From contig CAJMSH010000008.1 in the NCBI GenBank assembly GCA_905216055.1, positions 1-64,000 of the forward strand: a stretch of 64,000 nucleotides of DNA, given 5' to 3'. This DNA is from an uncultured bacterium (GTDB lineage: Bacteria > Cyanobacteriota > Vampirovibrionia > Gastranaerophilales > Gastranaerophilaceae). Made by a program: the position numbers and the translations under genes. The notes beneath the pieces were generated by a model. That model made no database searches and was not told the origin of the DNA. It saw nothing but the letters and a program-made list of their open reading frames with translations. Below, in pieces: positions 41,175-50,079 of the stretch (position 1 is its first letter; each line of letters starts with the position of its first letter).

Positions 41175-43058
41175 ATGGCAAACACGATTGAAGAATTGGT
41201 ATCACAAATAAAAGACCGCCTTGATATTGTCGATGTAGTACAAGAACGTGTAATCTTAAAGAAAAACGGCGGACATTATTGGGGACTTTGCCCATTTCAC
41301 AAAGAAAAAACCCCCTCATTCTCAGTTAATCCGAATTTAGGAATATACAAATGCTTTGGCTGCGGAGAAGGCGGGGATGCTCTTACATTCCTTATGAAAA
41401 CCCAAAATAAAGATTTCATCGAAGTTGTACGAGAACTCGCAGACAGATTCGGGCTTGAAATGCCCAAAAATTTCCATAAATCCGAATCTAAAGAGCTTAA
41501 AGAAGAAATGATTAAAGCTTGCACAAAAGCTGCAGAATTTTATAATTTGCGACTTTTAAAAGACAAAGAGCCTGAAACAACTGCAGTTTTAGATTATTTA
41601 AGCGGACGCGGAATTACAAAAGATATAATTGAAAAATACCATATAGGACTTGCCCCAAAAGCTTATGCCATGTTTTATAAAAAGTTCAGAAATGAATTTT
41701 CTGAAAATGTTATGGAAAAAGCCGGCTTGATTGTCAAAACCAGAGAAGGAGATGAATATATCGACCGCTTCAGACATCGTGTAATTATTCCGATTCAAAA
41801 CGAATTTGGGGAATACGTAGCCTTCGGTGCCAGAGCTATTGAAAAAGACCAAGCTCCAAAATATTTAAACTCCTCTGATTCACTAATTTATAACAAAAGT
41901 AAGCTTCTCTACGGGCTTTATACAGCCAAGGACGCAATAAAAAATGAAGACAGCGTAATTTTGATGGAAGGTTATTTTGATGTAATTTCAGCTCAAGCAC
42001 ACGGAATTGAAAATGCCGTTGCCTCTTGCGGAACATCATTAACAGCTGATCACATAAAATTACTTTCAAGATACACTCCATCAAGAAGAATTTATCTTTC
42101 TTTTGATACGGATTTGGCAGGACAAAAAGCTACAAAAAGAAATGCTGAACTTATAAAAGAAGCATTTACAGGTCTTGGCAACATAAAACAATTTGACGAA
42201 AGTTATATTTCAACAACAGATGACAAATATTCCTGCGAAATAAGAGTTATAGCACCGCCGGAAGGTAAAGATCCCGATGAATTTATCCGTTCTGTCGGAG
42301 CTGACAGCTACAAAGAGTATATGAAGCATGCTCCTTTGCTGATAGATTTTCAACTCAACGCAATTTTGAAAGAAAAACCCGTAACTCCGATTGAAAAAAC
42401 AAAAACAGTTAAAGAAATAATTCCGCTTTTACTGGAAATAAAAAACACAATTATTCAATCAGAATATGTAAAAATGATAGCAGATACCCTGCAAATAGAT
42501 GAAAATGCACTGTTCAGTGAATTAAAAGCCACTCAACAATCTCAAGAGCTTAAAAAACCTGATTTAGGGCGAATTGTTAAGAAAAATGTATCGATTTCAG
42601 AAAAAGCGCAAAAAAATTTATTGAGCGTTTTTCTTGTAAGCGACAATCACTTCTCATTTGAAGAAATCAGGCAAATGATAGATGGCACGGCATTTACGGA
42701 CGAAACGTTAATAAATGTAAAATCTACAATTGACAAATTAACATGTACCGTAAATAATGTGAAAGAATTAATCGAAAAATTATATACAGCTTACGCTGAC
42801 CAACCGGATACTCAAAAAATTATAACAGATTTGATAAGTATCGCAGAAACATTCCAAAACCTTGACGACGACGATTTTGTAACCGTAATAAGGGAAAATA
42901 TAAACAAAATTAGCGAATGTCAAACTAAAAAAGAACAAGAAAAAATCAGAAATTTATATAAAAGCGCAAATGATAATGACACAGAAGCCCTGAAAATTCA
43001 AATGCAGCTTAGAGATAAGATAAATAACAGATTAAAATTGGAGAAAATGAATGAGTAA
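41175..43058 (+). CDS. dnaG: DNA primase
   Basis: 627 residues. The zinc-binding domain CPFHKEKTPSF...YKCFGCGEGGD (about 38-67) is followed by the RNA-polymerase core and TOPRIM motifs MEGYFDVISAQ near 265 and LSFDTDLAGQ near 310. The C-terminal part (about 450-627) would bind the DnaB helicase. It makes RNA primers at the fork. It overlaps rpoD by 8 bases, the dnaG-rpoD arrangement of the macromolecular synthesis operon; rpsU is not upstream here. Confidence 0.97.
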   Translation: MANTIEELVSQIKDRLDIVDVVQERVILKKNGGHYWGLCPFHKEKTPSFSVNPNLGIYKCFGCGEGGDALTFLMKTQNKDFIEVVRELADRFGLEMPKNFHKSESKELKEEMIKACTKAAEFYNLRLLKDKEPETTAVLDYLSGRGITKDIIEKYHIGLAPKAYAMFYKKFRNEFSENVMEKAGLIVKTREGDEYIDRFRHRVIIPIQNEFGEYVAFGARAIEKDQAPKYLNSSDSLIYNKSKLLYGLYTAKDAIKNEDSVILMEGYFDVISAQAHGIENAVASCGTSLTADHIKLLSRYTPSRRIYLSFDTDLAGQKATKRNAELIKEAFTGLGNIKQFDESYISTTDDKYSCEIRVIAPPEGKDPDEFIRSVGADSYKEYMKHAPLLIDFQLNAILKEKPVTPIEKTKTVKEIIPLLLEIKNTIIQSEYVKMIADTLQIDENALFSELKATQQSQELKKPDLGRIVKKNVSISEKAQKNLLSVFLVSDNHFSFEEIRQMIDGTAFTDETLINVKSTIDKLTCTVNNVKELIEKLYTAYADQPDTQKIITDLISIAETFQNLDDDDFVTVIRENINKISECQTKKEQEKIRNLYKSANDNDTEALKIQMQLRDKINNRLKLEKMNE

Positions 43059-44148
43059 AAAAAGACAAAACAGCTCCTCTATTGTAAGTATTATGGATGA
43101 TGAAAATCTGGACTTGCATGATATCGAAGATGATACCCTATCCGCTGACTCAGACAGCGTAAATTATATGAACATGGATATTAGCACTGACAATATTGAA
43201 GATATTGTAACTGAAAAGATTGAAAATAAAGCAGCGCTTGAAGATATATACATGATCAACAGAAATGAAGATTCTCCTGAAAATGATATGGAAATCACAA
43301 AAGGTATAGCTGTTGATGACCCTGTTAGATTATATTTGAGAGAAATCGGAAGAATTAAACTATTATCAGCAAATGAAGAGATTGAACTTGCAAGAAAAAT
43401 TCTTGAAGGCGGCACACCCGGTGCTATCGCTAAAAGAAAACTTGTTCAAGCAAACCTTCGTTTGGTTGTAAGTATCGCTAAAAAATATGTCGGACGTGGA
43501 ATGCTTTTCTTAGACCTTATTCAAGAAGGTAACTTAGGTTTAATCCGTGCAGCAGAAAAATTTGACCACGAAAGAGGTTTCAAATTCTCTACTTATGCAA
43601 CTTGGTGGATTAGACAAGCTATTACAAGAGCTATCGCTGATCAGGCAAGAACAATCCGTATTCCTGTTCACATGGTTGAAACAATTAATAAATTGAAAAA
43701 AGTTACAAGACGTTTGGCTCAAGAACTTTCAAGAAAACCGACCGAAGATGAACTTGCTATTGAAATGAATGTTTCAATTCCAAAACTTCGTGAAATAATT
43801 AAAATCGCTCAAGAACCTTTATCTTTGGAAACTCCGATAGGTAAAGAAGAAGATTCTCGTTTAGGTGATTTTATCGAAGATAAAGAAGCAGATGCACCGA
43901 TTAAAACAGTAGCATCAGAACTTTTGAGAGAAGACTTGGCAGAAGTTCTTTGCACTTTATCACCAAGAGAACGTGATGTATTAAGATTGCGTTTTGGTAT
44001 GGATGACGGACGTCAAAGAACATTGGAAGAAGTTGGCCAATTGTTCGGCGTTACTCGTGAACGTATCAGACAAATTGAAGCTAAAGCTCTCAGAAAGCTT
44101 CGTCACCCAAACAGAAGCAAACGTTTAAGAGAATATGTAGAATCATAA
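43051..44148 (+). CDS. rpoD: Primary sigma factor RpoD/SigA
   Basis: 365 residues. An acidic N-terminal part (1-85) lacks a clear region 1.1. Region 1.2 is DPVRLYLREIGRIKLL near 90, of the cyanobacterial SigA type. Region 2 has LDLIQEGNLGLIRAAEKFD and STYATWWIRQAITRAI, region 3 has IPVHMVETINKL, and region 4.2 has TLEEVGQLFGVTRERIRQIE near 330. It directs RNA polymerase to standard promoters such as those noted at 28996. Translation is probably coupled to dnaG. Confidence 0.97.
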   Translation: MSKKRQNSSSIVSIMDDENLDLHDIEDDTLSADSDSVNYMNMDISTDNIEDIVTEKIENKAALEDIYMINRNEDSPENDMEITKGIAVDDPVRLYLREIGRIKLLSANEEIELARKILEGGTPGAIAKRKLVQANLRLVVSIAKKYVGRGMLFLDLIQEGNLGLIRAAEKFDHERGFKFSTYATWWIRQAITRAIADQARTIRIPVHMVETINKLKKVTRRLAQELSRKPTEDELAIEMNVSIPKLREIIKIAQEPLSLETPIGKEEDSRLGDFIEDKEADAPIKTVASELLREDLAEVLCTLSPRERDVLRLRFGMDDGRQRTLEEVGQLFGVTRERIRQIEAKALRKLRHPNRSKRLREYVES

Positions 44149-44162
44149 ATTTATAAAAAAAA

Positions 44163-44187
44163 CTCTCAAGATTTTGAGAGCTTTTTT
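44163..44187 (+). terminator. Terminator of the dnaG-rpoD operon
   Basis: Hairpin CTCTCAA/TTGAGAG followed, after one C, by TTTTTT, 15 bases after the rpoD stop. Confidence 0.9.
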
Positions 44188-44204
44188 ATTGTTTGTAAAA
44201 AATA

Positions 44205-44238
44205 AAAAGACTGATCTTTTTTTATTAATCAGTCTTTA
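44205..44238 (-). terminator. Terminator of the 44275 gene
   Basis: Stem AAAGACTGAT/ATCAGTCTTT. On the minus strand it is followed by a T-rich run (TTTTTATTTTTT), so it serves the minus-strand gene; it may also act in the other direction. Confidence 0.75.
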
Positions 44239-44274
44239 AATAAAGTGTGAGTAAATGTGTATATTTATAAGTAG

Positions 44275-44712
44275 TTAAACTATCGCATCCAAAAATTCTG
44301 TTACACCTGCGGCTGTTTCTTCACTTAACGGTTTGCTCATATATTTTGTAAGTTTGTCGTGATCAACACCTTTAACATTTGCCATTGCATAAGCTACAAA
44401 GTTATCTTCAGCTTCAATACCTTGCAATTCATCTAATTTTGACATAAACGGTGTATTAAAATATTGTTCAATTCTTCTTTGTGTTGCAGCATCAGATTTA
44501 TCGACTTTTGATAGTTGAACTCCCCAAATCTGAGCAGCTGTTGCATCTAAAGCACTAGCTTCAACTTTTTCTGTACCTGTAAAATTAATAACAGGTTTTG
44601 CTTCTTGAGCTTTTTCTTCTTTACCTGCTCTTTTAGTGTTTAAAGCTTCATAATATGCTTTTAAAGCTTCTAAATTTGTTCTGTCGCCGCCGTTTCCGTT
44701 AACTTTTGTCAT
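44275..44712 (-). CDS. Conserved-looking small acidic protein of unknown function
   Basis: 145 residues from the ATG at 44712 (MTKVNGNGG), with AAAGGAG 9 bases upstream; the frame is open 17 codons further. The N-terminal third is Ala/Lys/Glu-rich and probably disordered. The rest (ATAAQIWGVQLSKVDKSDAA, then MSKLDELQGIEAEDNFVAYAMANVKGVDHDKLTKYM) looks helical. No signal peptide and no known motif are seen. It has its own terminator, and its codon use seems like that of core genes. Confidence 0.7.
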   Translation of the reverse strand: MTKVNGNGGDRTNLEALKAYYEALNTKRAGKEEKAQEAKPVINFTGTEKVEASALDATAAQIWGVQLSKVDKSDAATQRRIEQYFNTPFMSKLDELQGIEAEDNFVAYAMANVKGVDHDKLTKYMSKPLSEETAAGVTEFLDAIV

Positions 44713-44763
44713 TTCCGTTTTCTCCTTTGTTAACCTATTTGCACCTGGCATAAGGTTATTCAT

Positions 44764-45111
44764 TTACTCACAATATCTGTATCGGTCATATTTTTAATAA
44801 ACTTTAATTAAAAATCATAATTTACAGATATTTGTAACATATTTTAACAATACTCGTATCTCTTAAGTTTTCCTGTTTAATTGACTTCCATATTTATATA
44901 AAGTAATTTTGTATTTAAAAATTGCGTAAATAATATATAATTTTTACATATTATGTTACATAAGTTTACAATATGTTTTTATTATAAATTTCTAATATTT
45001 AATAAAAACGCCTGAAATATATACTTATGGCTAGTAGTAAAAATATATCGATTTGCTAATATAATAGTAGGAGAGAGCAATTTTAAAAAAAGATTAAATA
45101 ACTCAGGAAAT
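44764..45111. other. AT-rich gap, no gene seen
   Basis: It is the 5' region of two diverging genes. It holds a spaced inverted repeat, ATATCTGTA at 44773-44781 against TACAGATAT at 44823-44831, near the 44275 gene's promoter side. I see no other structure. Confidence 0.5.
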
Positions 45112-45342
45112 ATGAAACATAAAACGAACGGATTGACCGAAAGAGAAATTGATGTTTTAAAATTCGTTATTCTCGGCTACAACAACAAAACAATTGGGAA
45201 AAAATTATTCATTACAAATCACACGGTAAAAGCTCATCTAACCCAAATATATAAGAAATTAGGGGTTACAAACAGGACTGCTGCAGCGATTAAAGCAAAA
45301 GATAATAATATTATTCCTCCTCAAGACTCAGAACAGCCATAA
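45112..45342 (+). CDS. Stand-alone LuxR/NarL-type HTH protein
   Basis: 76 residues, a bare GerE/LuxR DNA-binding domain: LTEREIDVLKFVILGYNNKTIGKKLFITNHTVKAHLTQIYKKLGVTNRT at about residues 8-56. No receiver or ligand domain is present, so its activity must be set by its level or by a partner. Its last 32 bases overlap the end of lepA on the other strand. Confidence 0.85.
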   Translation: MKHKTNGLTEREIDVLKFVILGYNNKTIGKKLFITNHTVKAHLTQIYKKLGVTNRTAAAIKAKDNNIIPPQDSEQP

Positions 45343-47113
45343 AAGCTTCTTGAGGAACTTCTACACGTCCGACAGATTTCATACGTTTTTTACCTTTCTT
45401 TTGCTTTTCCAAAAGCTTTCTCTTACGCGAAATATCTCCGCCGTAACATTTATCTAATACGTTTTTACGCAAAGCCTTAATGTTAGTTCTTGCAATAACA
45501 CGACCGCCGATTGCAGCCTGAATAGGTACTTCAAACAATTGACGAGGAATTATATCTTTTAATTTTGATGTAAGTTTTTGACCTATGTAAAATGCACTAT
45601 CTTCATGGCATATTACAGAAAGCGCGTCAACAACTTCACCTGCAAGCATAATATCAAGTTTTACAAGTTTTGAGCGTTTGTAATCCTTAAATTCATAATC
45701 CATGCTTGCATAACCTTTTGTTCTTGATTTCAGCTGGTCATAAAAATCAGTAATTACTTCACTCAAAGGAATTTCATATTCCAAACTGGCACGGACTTTA
45801 TCAATATAAGACATATTTTTGAAAATTCCGCGTTTAGTTTGCGCTAAATCCATCAAAGTTCCGACATAATCATTCGGGGCGATAATTTGAACTTTTACAT
45901 AAGGTTCTTCAATATAATCTCTAAGTTGAGCAGGCGGAAGATTTGCAGGGTTGTCGATTTCAACCATTTCACCGTTTGTTTTGTAAACGTGATACACAAC
46001 AGATGGGGCTGTTGTTACGATAGAAAGTCCATATTCACGTTCCAAACGCTCTTGAGCAATTTCCATATGCAGCATTCCCAAAAATCCGCATCTAAAACCA
46101 AATCCTAAAGCAGTTGATGTTTCAGGTTCAAAAGTAATACTGCTGTCATTAAGCTTTAATTTTTCCAAAGCTTCTTTCAAATCTGCATAATCATCATTAT
46201 CAACGGGGTACAAGCCTGAAAATACCATAGGCAAAGCTTCTTTATACCCTGGTAACGGTTCTTTTGCGGGGTTTTCAACAGATGTAAGCGTATCACCGAC
46301 AAAACGAGTTAACTCTTTTATAGAACCTGCAAAATATCCTACATCACCGCAAACAAGTTCATTAACCTGAACTCTAGAAGGGGTTTGATACCCAAGCTCA
46401 ACAACCTCATATTCTTTGCCTGATGCCATAAATTTAACTTTTTCACCGAGTTTGATTTTCCCGTCCATAATCTTGAAAAAGCAAAGTGTTCCTAAATATT
46501 GGTCATAAGCGCTATCAAAAACAAGAGCTCTCAAAGGTTTGTCCGAATTATCAACAGGCGGAGGGATTAAATCAACAATAGCCTCCAAAACTTCATCAAT
46601 ACCAATTCCTGCCTTTGCGCTGACAGGGATTGCCAAAGAAGCATCAATTCCCAAAACCTCTTCAATTTCTTCTTTTACACGTTCAACATCGGCTGAAGGT
46701 AAATCAATTTTATTAATTACAGGGATAATTTCCAAATTCTGCTCAATTGCCATGTAAACATTTGCAAGCGTCTGAGCTTCAACCCCTTGAGTAGCGTCTA
46801 CAATCAACAACGCACCTTCACAAGCGGCCAAAGAACGTGATACTTCGTAAGAAAAATCAACATGCCCCGGAGTATCAATAAGGTTAAGCTCGTAATTTTT
46901 GCCGTTTTTGGCTTTATAATTCATTCTTGCAGAGTTTAACTTAATCGTAATCCCGCGTTCACGTTCAATATCCATAGAATCCATAATCTGATTCTGCATA
47001 TCACGCTCTGCAACAGTACCGGTTTTTTCAAGCAATCTGTCTGCAAGTGTAGATTTGCCATGGTCAATGTGGGCAATTATACAAAAATTTCTTACATTAT
47101 CTCTGTATTTCAT
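45311..47113 (-). CDS. lepA: Elongation factor 4 (LepA), back-translocating GTPase
   Basis: 600 residues. The G domain has HIDHGKSTLADRL (P-loop, residues 15-27), the switch region GITIKLNSARM near 54, DTPGHVDF near 80 and NKID near 134. The LepA-specific C-terminal domain ends KKKGKKRMKSVGRVEVPQEAF. EF4 acts on stalled ribosomes. Its length is normal. It follows tdk on the minus strand. Confidence 0.97.
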   Translation of the reverse strand: MKYRDNVRNFCIIAHIDHGKSTLADRLLEKTGTVAERDMQNQIMDSMDIERERGITIKLNSARMNYKAKNGKNYELNLIDTPGHVDFSYEVSRSLAACEGALLIVDATQGVEAQTLANVYMAIEQNLEIIPVINKIDLPSADVERVKEEIEEVLGIDASLAIPVSAKAGIGIDEVLEAIVDLIPPPVDNSDKPLRALVFDSAYDQYLGTLCFFKIMDGKIKLGEKVKFMASGKEYEVVELGYQTPSRVQVNELVCGDVGYFAGSIKELTRFVGDTLTSVENPAKEPLPGYKEALPMVFSGLYPVDNDDYADLKEALEKLKLNDSSITFEPETSTALGFGFRCGFLGMLHMEIAQERLEREYGLSIVTTAPSVVYHVYKTNGEMVEIDNPANLPPAQLRDYIEEPYVKVQIIAPNDYVGTLMDLAQTKRGIFKNMSYIDKVRASLEYEIPLSEVITDFYDQLKSRTKGYASMDYEFKDYKRSKLVKLDIMLAGEVVDALSVICHEDSAFYIGQKLTSKLKDIIPRQLFEVPIQAAIGGRVIARTNIKALRKNVLDKCYGGDISRKRKLLEKQKKGKKRMKSVGRVEVPQEAFMAVLSLEEE

Positions 47114-47170
47114 AATCTTTATTATATTAGAAACACATGTAAGTTACAACACAAAAGGGTATAAAACATT

Positions 47171-47791
47171 TTATTTTACAAAATTTAAAACCTTAAACCC
47201 GCGTTTTTTCTTTTCCAATTCGATATCAGGCAATTCATAACACTTTATACAACGTGCTTCATAAGTTTCATCCCCGCCAATCATAATGAGTGGAGAATGT
47301 TTATCCGCAGGTTTGCCGTCAATTAATCTTTGTGTACGAGTAGCATGCTCACAACCGCATTTCATACATACGGCATGCAATTTATCAACCTTTGTTGCAA
47401 TACACATTAATTCAGGCATACTTCCGAAAGGTTCTGCTTTAAAATCAAGCTCCAAGCCTGTTCCGATAACCTTTTTCCCTTCGTCCATAAGCTTTGAAAT
47501 AACTTTAACAATATTGCTGTCAAAAAATTGGAGTTCGTCTATCGCAATAACTTCATCTTCAGGCTTTACAATACTCATAATCTGTATAGCATGCTTAACC
47601 TTTATCGCATCCAGCCAAAGCCCGTTTCTTGATTCGATATAATCACCCTTTGAACGAGTATCCAAATCAGGAGAAATAACTTTTACCTTTCTTTTTGCAA
47701 TAATACAACGTCTGATACGTCTTAAAAGTTCTTCCGTTTTGCCACAGCTCATTGGCCCTGTTATTAATTCAAACGAATATCCAAAATCCAT
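47171..47791 (-). CDS. tdk: Thymidine kinase (type II)
   Basis: 206 residues. P-loop ITGPMSCGKTEELLRR (residues 10-25), DELQFFD near 90 with the catalytic Glu at the family position, and the zinc ligands CMKCGCEH near 137 and CIKC near 187. It salvages thymidine to dTMP. The lasso region has the usual MIGGDETYEARC. The gene is 57 bases upstream of lepA and the two are probably co-transcribed. Confidence 0.96.
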   Translation of the reverse strand: MDFGYSFELITGPMSCGKTEELLRRIRRCIIAKRKVKVISPDLDTRSKGDYIESRNGLWLDAIKVKHAIQIMSIVKPEDEVIAIDELQFFDSNIVKVISKLMDEGKKVIGTGLELDFKAEPFGSMPELMCIATKVDKLHAVCMKCGCEHATRTQRLIDGKPADKHSPLIMIGGDETYEARCIKCYELPDIELEKKKRGFKVLNFVK

Positions 47792-47874
47792 AATTTTACT
47801 ATCTTCCCAAAACTATTATTATATTATTTTTAACAAGTTAATTATACATCTTTTAAAAAATTTTTAAAAGTAAA

Positions 47875-48672
47875 TTAATGTAAAATTTTATCCCGTAATT
47901 TTTTCAATCCTGCCCCATAAAAATATCTTAACTGCTCAGGGAAATTCTCTTGAATATCAATCATATACATATCATGAGCTATAAATGCCTTTATCAAAAA
48001 TAGAACTTCAGGGTTTTTAGTCCAAATTACTTCAGGCATCTCGTTTTTTGAAGGAATTGTCAATCCAAAAAGTCCTTCAGAATTATCTACACATAAAAAC
48101 AAGAATTTTCCGTTAAAATAATGTTCTAACATACGGATACCTAAGTGCTGAAAGGATTTTCCGAAATTACATATAAAATTGTCATATTTTACAATTTTTA
48201 CATCTAACCCTCTGTTATACGCATCAAGCAAATGAGGTTCCAAATACTTGAAATCCTGCGAAAATAAGGCAATAAATATATTATTTTGCGCACTTTTTAT
48301 AATTTCTTCAATCTTATCAACAATTTTTGTTCTTCCGCTAATCGAAAGTATCGGCTCTGTGTAATTTTCTTCCTTTATGTCAGGGAGTTTTTTTTCAAGA
48401 AAATTTATTGTTGAATCAATTTTTCTTTTATAACGTTTTGTAAGCTCTTTTGGCTTTATAGGGGTATAAGTTATGGGCTTTGTATTTGAAGGGATTGCAA
48501 TATGCATACTCTCAAGCACTTTTAAAGTGTCATAAGCTCTTGATTGCGGAATATTAGCTAATTTTGCGATTTCATAACCTGTTGCAGGGGATTTTTTCAA
48601 TAACGCAATATAAACCTTTGCTTGATACTCATTAAGCCCTATTTCTTTAAGTTTTTCAACGATTTCGTCCAT
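47875..48672 (-). CDS. TrmB-family transcriptional regulator
   Basis: 265 residues. The N-terminal winged helix (LKEIGLNEYQAKVYIALLKKSPATGYEIAKLANIPQSRAYDTLKVLE, about 6-52) is typical TrmB. The C-terminal half (about 105-245: ISGRTKIVDKIEEIIKSAQNNIFIALFSQ) is the TrmB C-domain with a phospholipase-D-like fold that may sense a ligand. Family members control sugar uptake in Archaea and are also found in bacteria. Its target here is not visible. Confidence 0.85.
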   Translation of the reverse strand: MDEIVEKLKEIGLNEYQAKVYIALLKKSPATGYEIAKLANIPQSRAYDTLKVLESMHIAIPSNTKPITYTPIKPKELTKRYKRKIDSTINFLEKKLPDIKEENYTEPILSISGRTKIVDKIEEIIKSAQNNIFIALFSQDFKYLEPHLLDAYNRGLDVKIVKYDNFICNFGKSFQHLGIRMLEHYFNGKFLFLCVDNSEGLFGLTIPSKNEMPEVIWTKNPEVLFLIKAFIAHDMYMIDIQENFPEQLRYFYGAGLKKLRDKILH

Positions 48673-48748
48673 AAAATGAGTTTAGCCGAATTTTGGATTT
48701 TAGGCAAGTTTTTTCACACAAAAGCGGAATTGTAAAAATAAGAAATTA

Positions 48749-49028
48749 GATTTTGAAACAAGTTCAAAATGACTACACACGAGTGCGTTAGTCGAGTAAA
48801 GCGACTATAAGGGAATGCGGGAAAGATGCTTCGATTATCGTTAAAAGCGATTTGTAAACAGCCGTAGGCATGGTAACAGATGCGAGGGATAAGGCTTTGG
48901 GATTTTGAAACAAGTTCAAAATGACTTACCCGAGTGCGTTAGTCGTATAAAGCGACTGCAAGGAAATATGGAAAAGATGTTTCGACTGTCTTTAAAAGCG
49001 ATTTGTAAAAAATCGTAGGCATGGTATA
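48749..49028. repeat. Duplicated intergenic repeat unit of about 150 bp
   Basis: Two units, at 48749-48900 and 48901-49020, share GATTTTGAAACAAGTTCAAA, GAGTGCGTTAGTCG, AAGCGACT, AAAGCGATTTGTAAA and CGTAGGCATGGTA in the same order. Each has a small hairpin TTAGTCG...CGACT. They lie between trmB and a Xer gene and encode nothing. The first lines match the dispersed AAACAAGTTCA family seen at 26239 and 57720. Confidence 0.75.
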
Positions 49029-49943
49029 TTAAGCGCGGGGATGAGTTTCGTTATAAACATCTTTCAAATGCTGTGTGGATACATGGGTGTATATTTGGGT
49101 GTTTGAAATGCTTGCATGCCCCAAAAGCTCTTGCACAACCCTTAAATCCGCACCGTTTTCAATCAAATGTGTTGCAAAACTGTGTCGAAAAACGTGAGGC
49201 GTAACATGTTTTGGCAAATTTATTTTTTCGACAACATCATTAATTACATTTCTGACAGTCTTTGTCTGCAGTCTGTAACCCGTATTATTTATAAATACAG
49301 GAGAATCTTCACTTGTATCAGGTACAGGAAAACCTTTTGGGATAAGTGCTCTTGCAGTTTCGATATAACGTTCAAGAAAATGTTTTGCCCTGTCTGTCAC
49401 AAGGATTATTCTTTCCTTAGCGCCTTTACCAAAAACTCTTATTTCATTATGTTCAAGGTTCAAATCCCCAAAATTTAGTCCCGAAAGTTCTGAAATACGC
49501 ATACCAGTAGCCCACAAAAGTTCAAGAATTGTTCTGTTTCTGTAACCTGAGGGGGTATCTATTTTTATGTTATTCAAAATCTGTTCAACTTCATCAGGAG
49601 TTAAAAATTTAGGTAAAGATTTCGGTCTTTTAGGAGTATTTAGATTTATAGCGGGATTTGTATCAACCCTTCTTTCTCTGTATAAATATTTGTAAAATGT
49701 TCTTAATGAAGCAATTTTACGTGCAACAGTAGTTTTTTTGTAATTAAATTTTTGTATAAAATGCAAGTATTCCCTAACCTTTTGGAAAGTAACATCTTCA
49801 CAGGATTCGCCATCCATCCAGATAAGAAAACTCAAAATATCAGAGCAATAAGCCTTTGCCGTATGCTTTGAAAAGTTCTTCTCAGCTATAATATATGATT
49901 TAAAATCTTCCAAATCCTGTTTTGAATTATCATTAATACCCAT
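49029..49943 (-). CDS. XerC/XerD-type tyrosine recombinase
   Basis: 304 residues, full length. The core-binding domain (about 10-100) has SKHTAKAYCSDILSFLIWM. The catalytic domain has Arg in ATGMRISELSGL near 155, Lys in GKGAKERII near 177, HVFRHSFATHL near 249, LLGHASISNTQIYTHV near 268 and the Tyr nucleophile. These are the proteins that resolve chromosome dimers at dif. A dif site was not found in this window. No accessory genes are next to it, which fits a housekeeping role. Confidence 0.93.
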   Translation of the reverse strand: MGINDNSKQDLEDFKSYIIAEKNFSKHTAKAYCSDILSFLIWMDGESCEDVTFQKVREYLHFIQKFNYKKTTVARKIASLRTFYKYLYRERRVDTNPAINLNTPKRPKSLPKFLTPDEVEQILNNIKIDTPSGYRNRTILELLWATGMRISELSGLNFGDLNLEHNEIRVFGKGAKERIILVTDRAKHFLERYIETARALIPKGFPVPDTSEDSPVFINNTGYRLQTKTVRNVINDVVEKINLPKHVTPHVFRHSFATHLIENGADLRVVQELLGHASISNTQIYTHVSTQHLKDVYNETHPRA

Positions 49944-50079
49944 AAAGTTTCTTATCGCCCTTTTATATACTTTTTCTACTGCATTTATATTATTGCTTTT
50001 TTATAAAGACTATTATACAATATTTATAAAAGAATTAAAATAATTAATTATTAAAATATCAAATCCTGCAGGAGAAATT

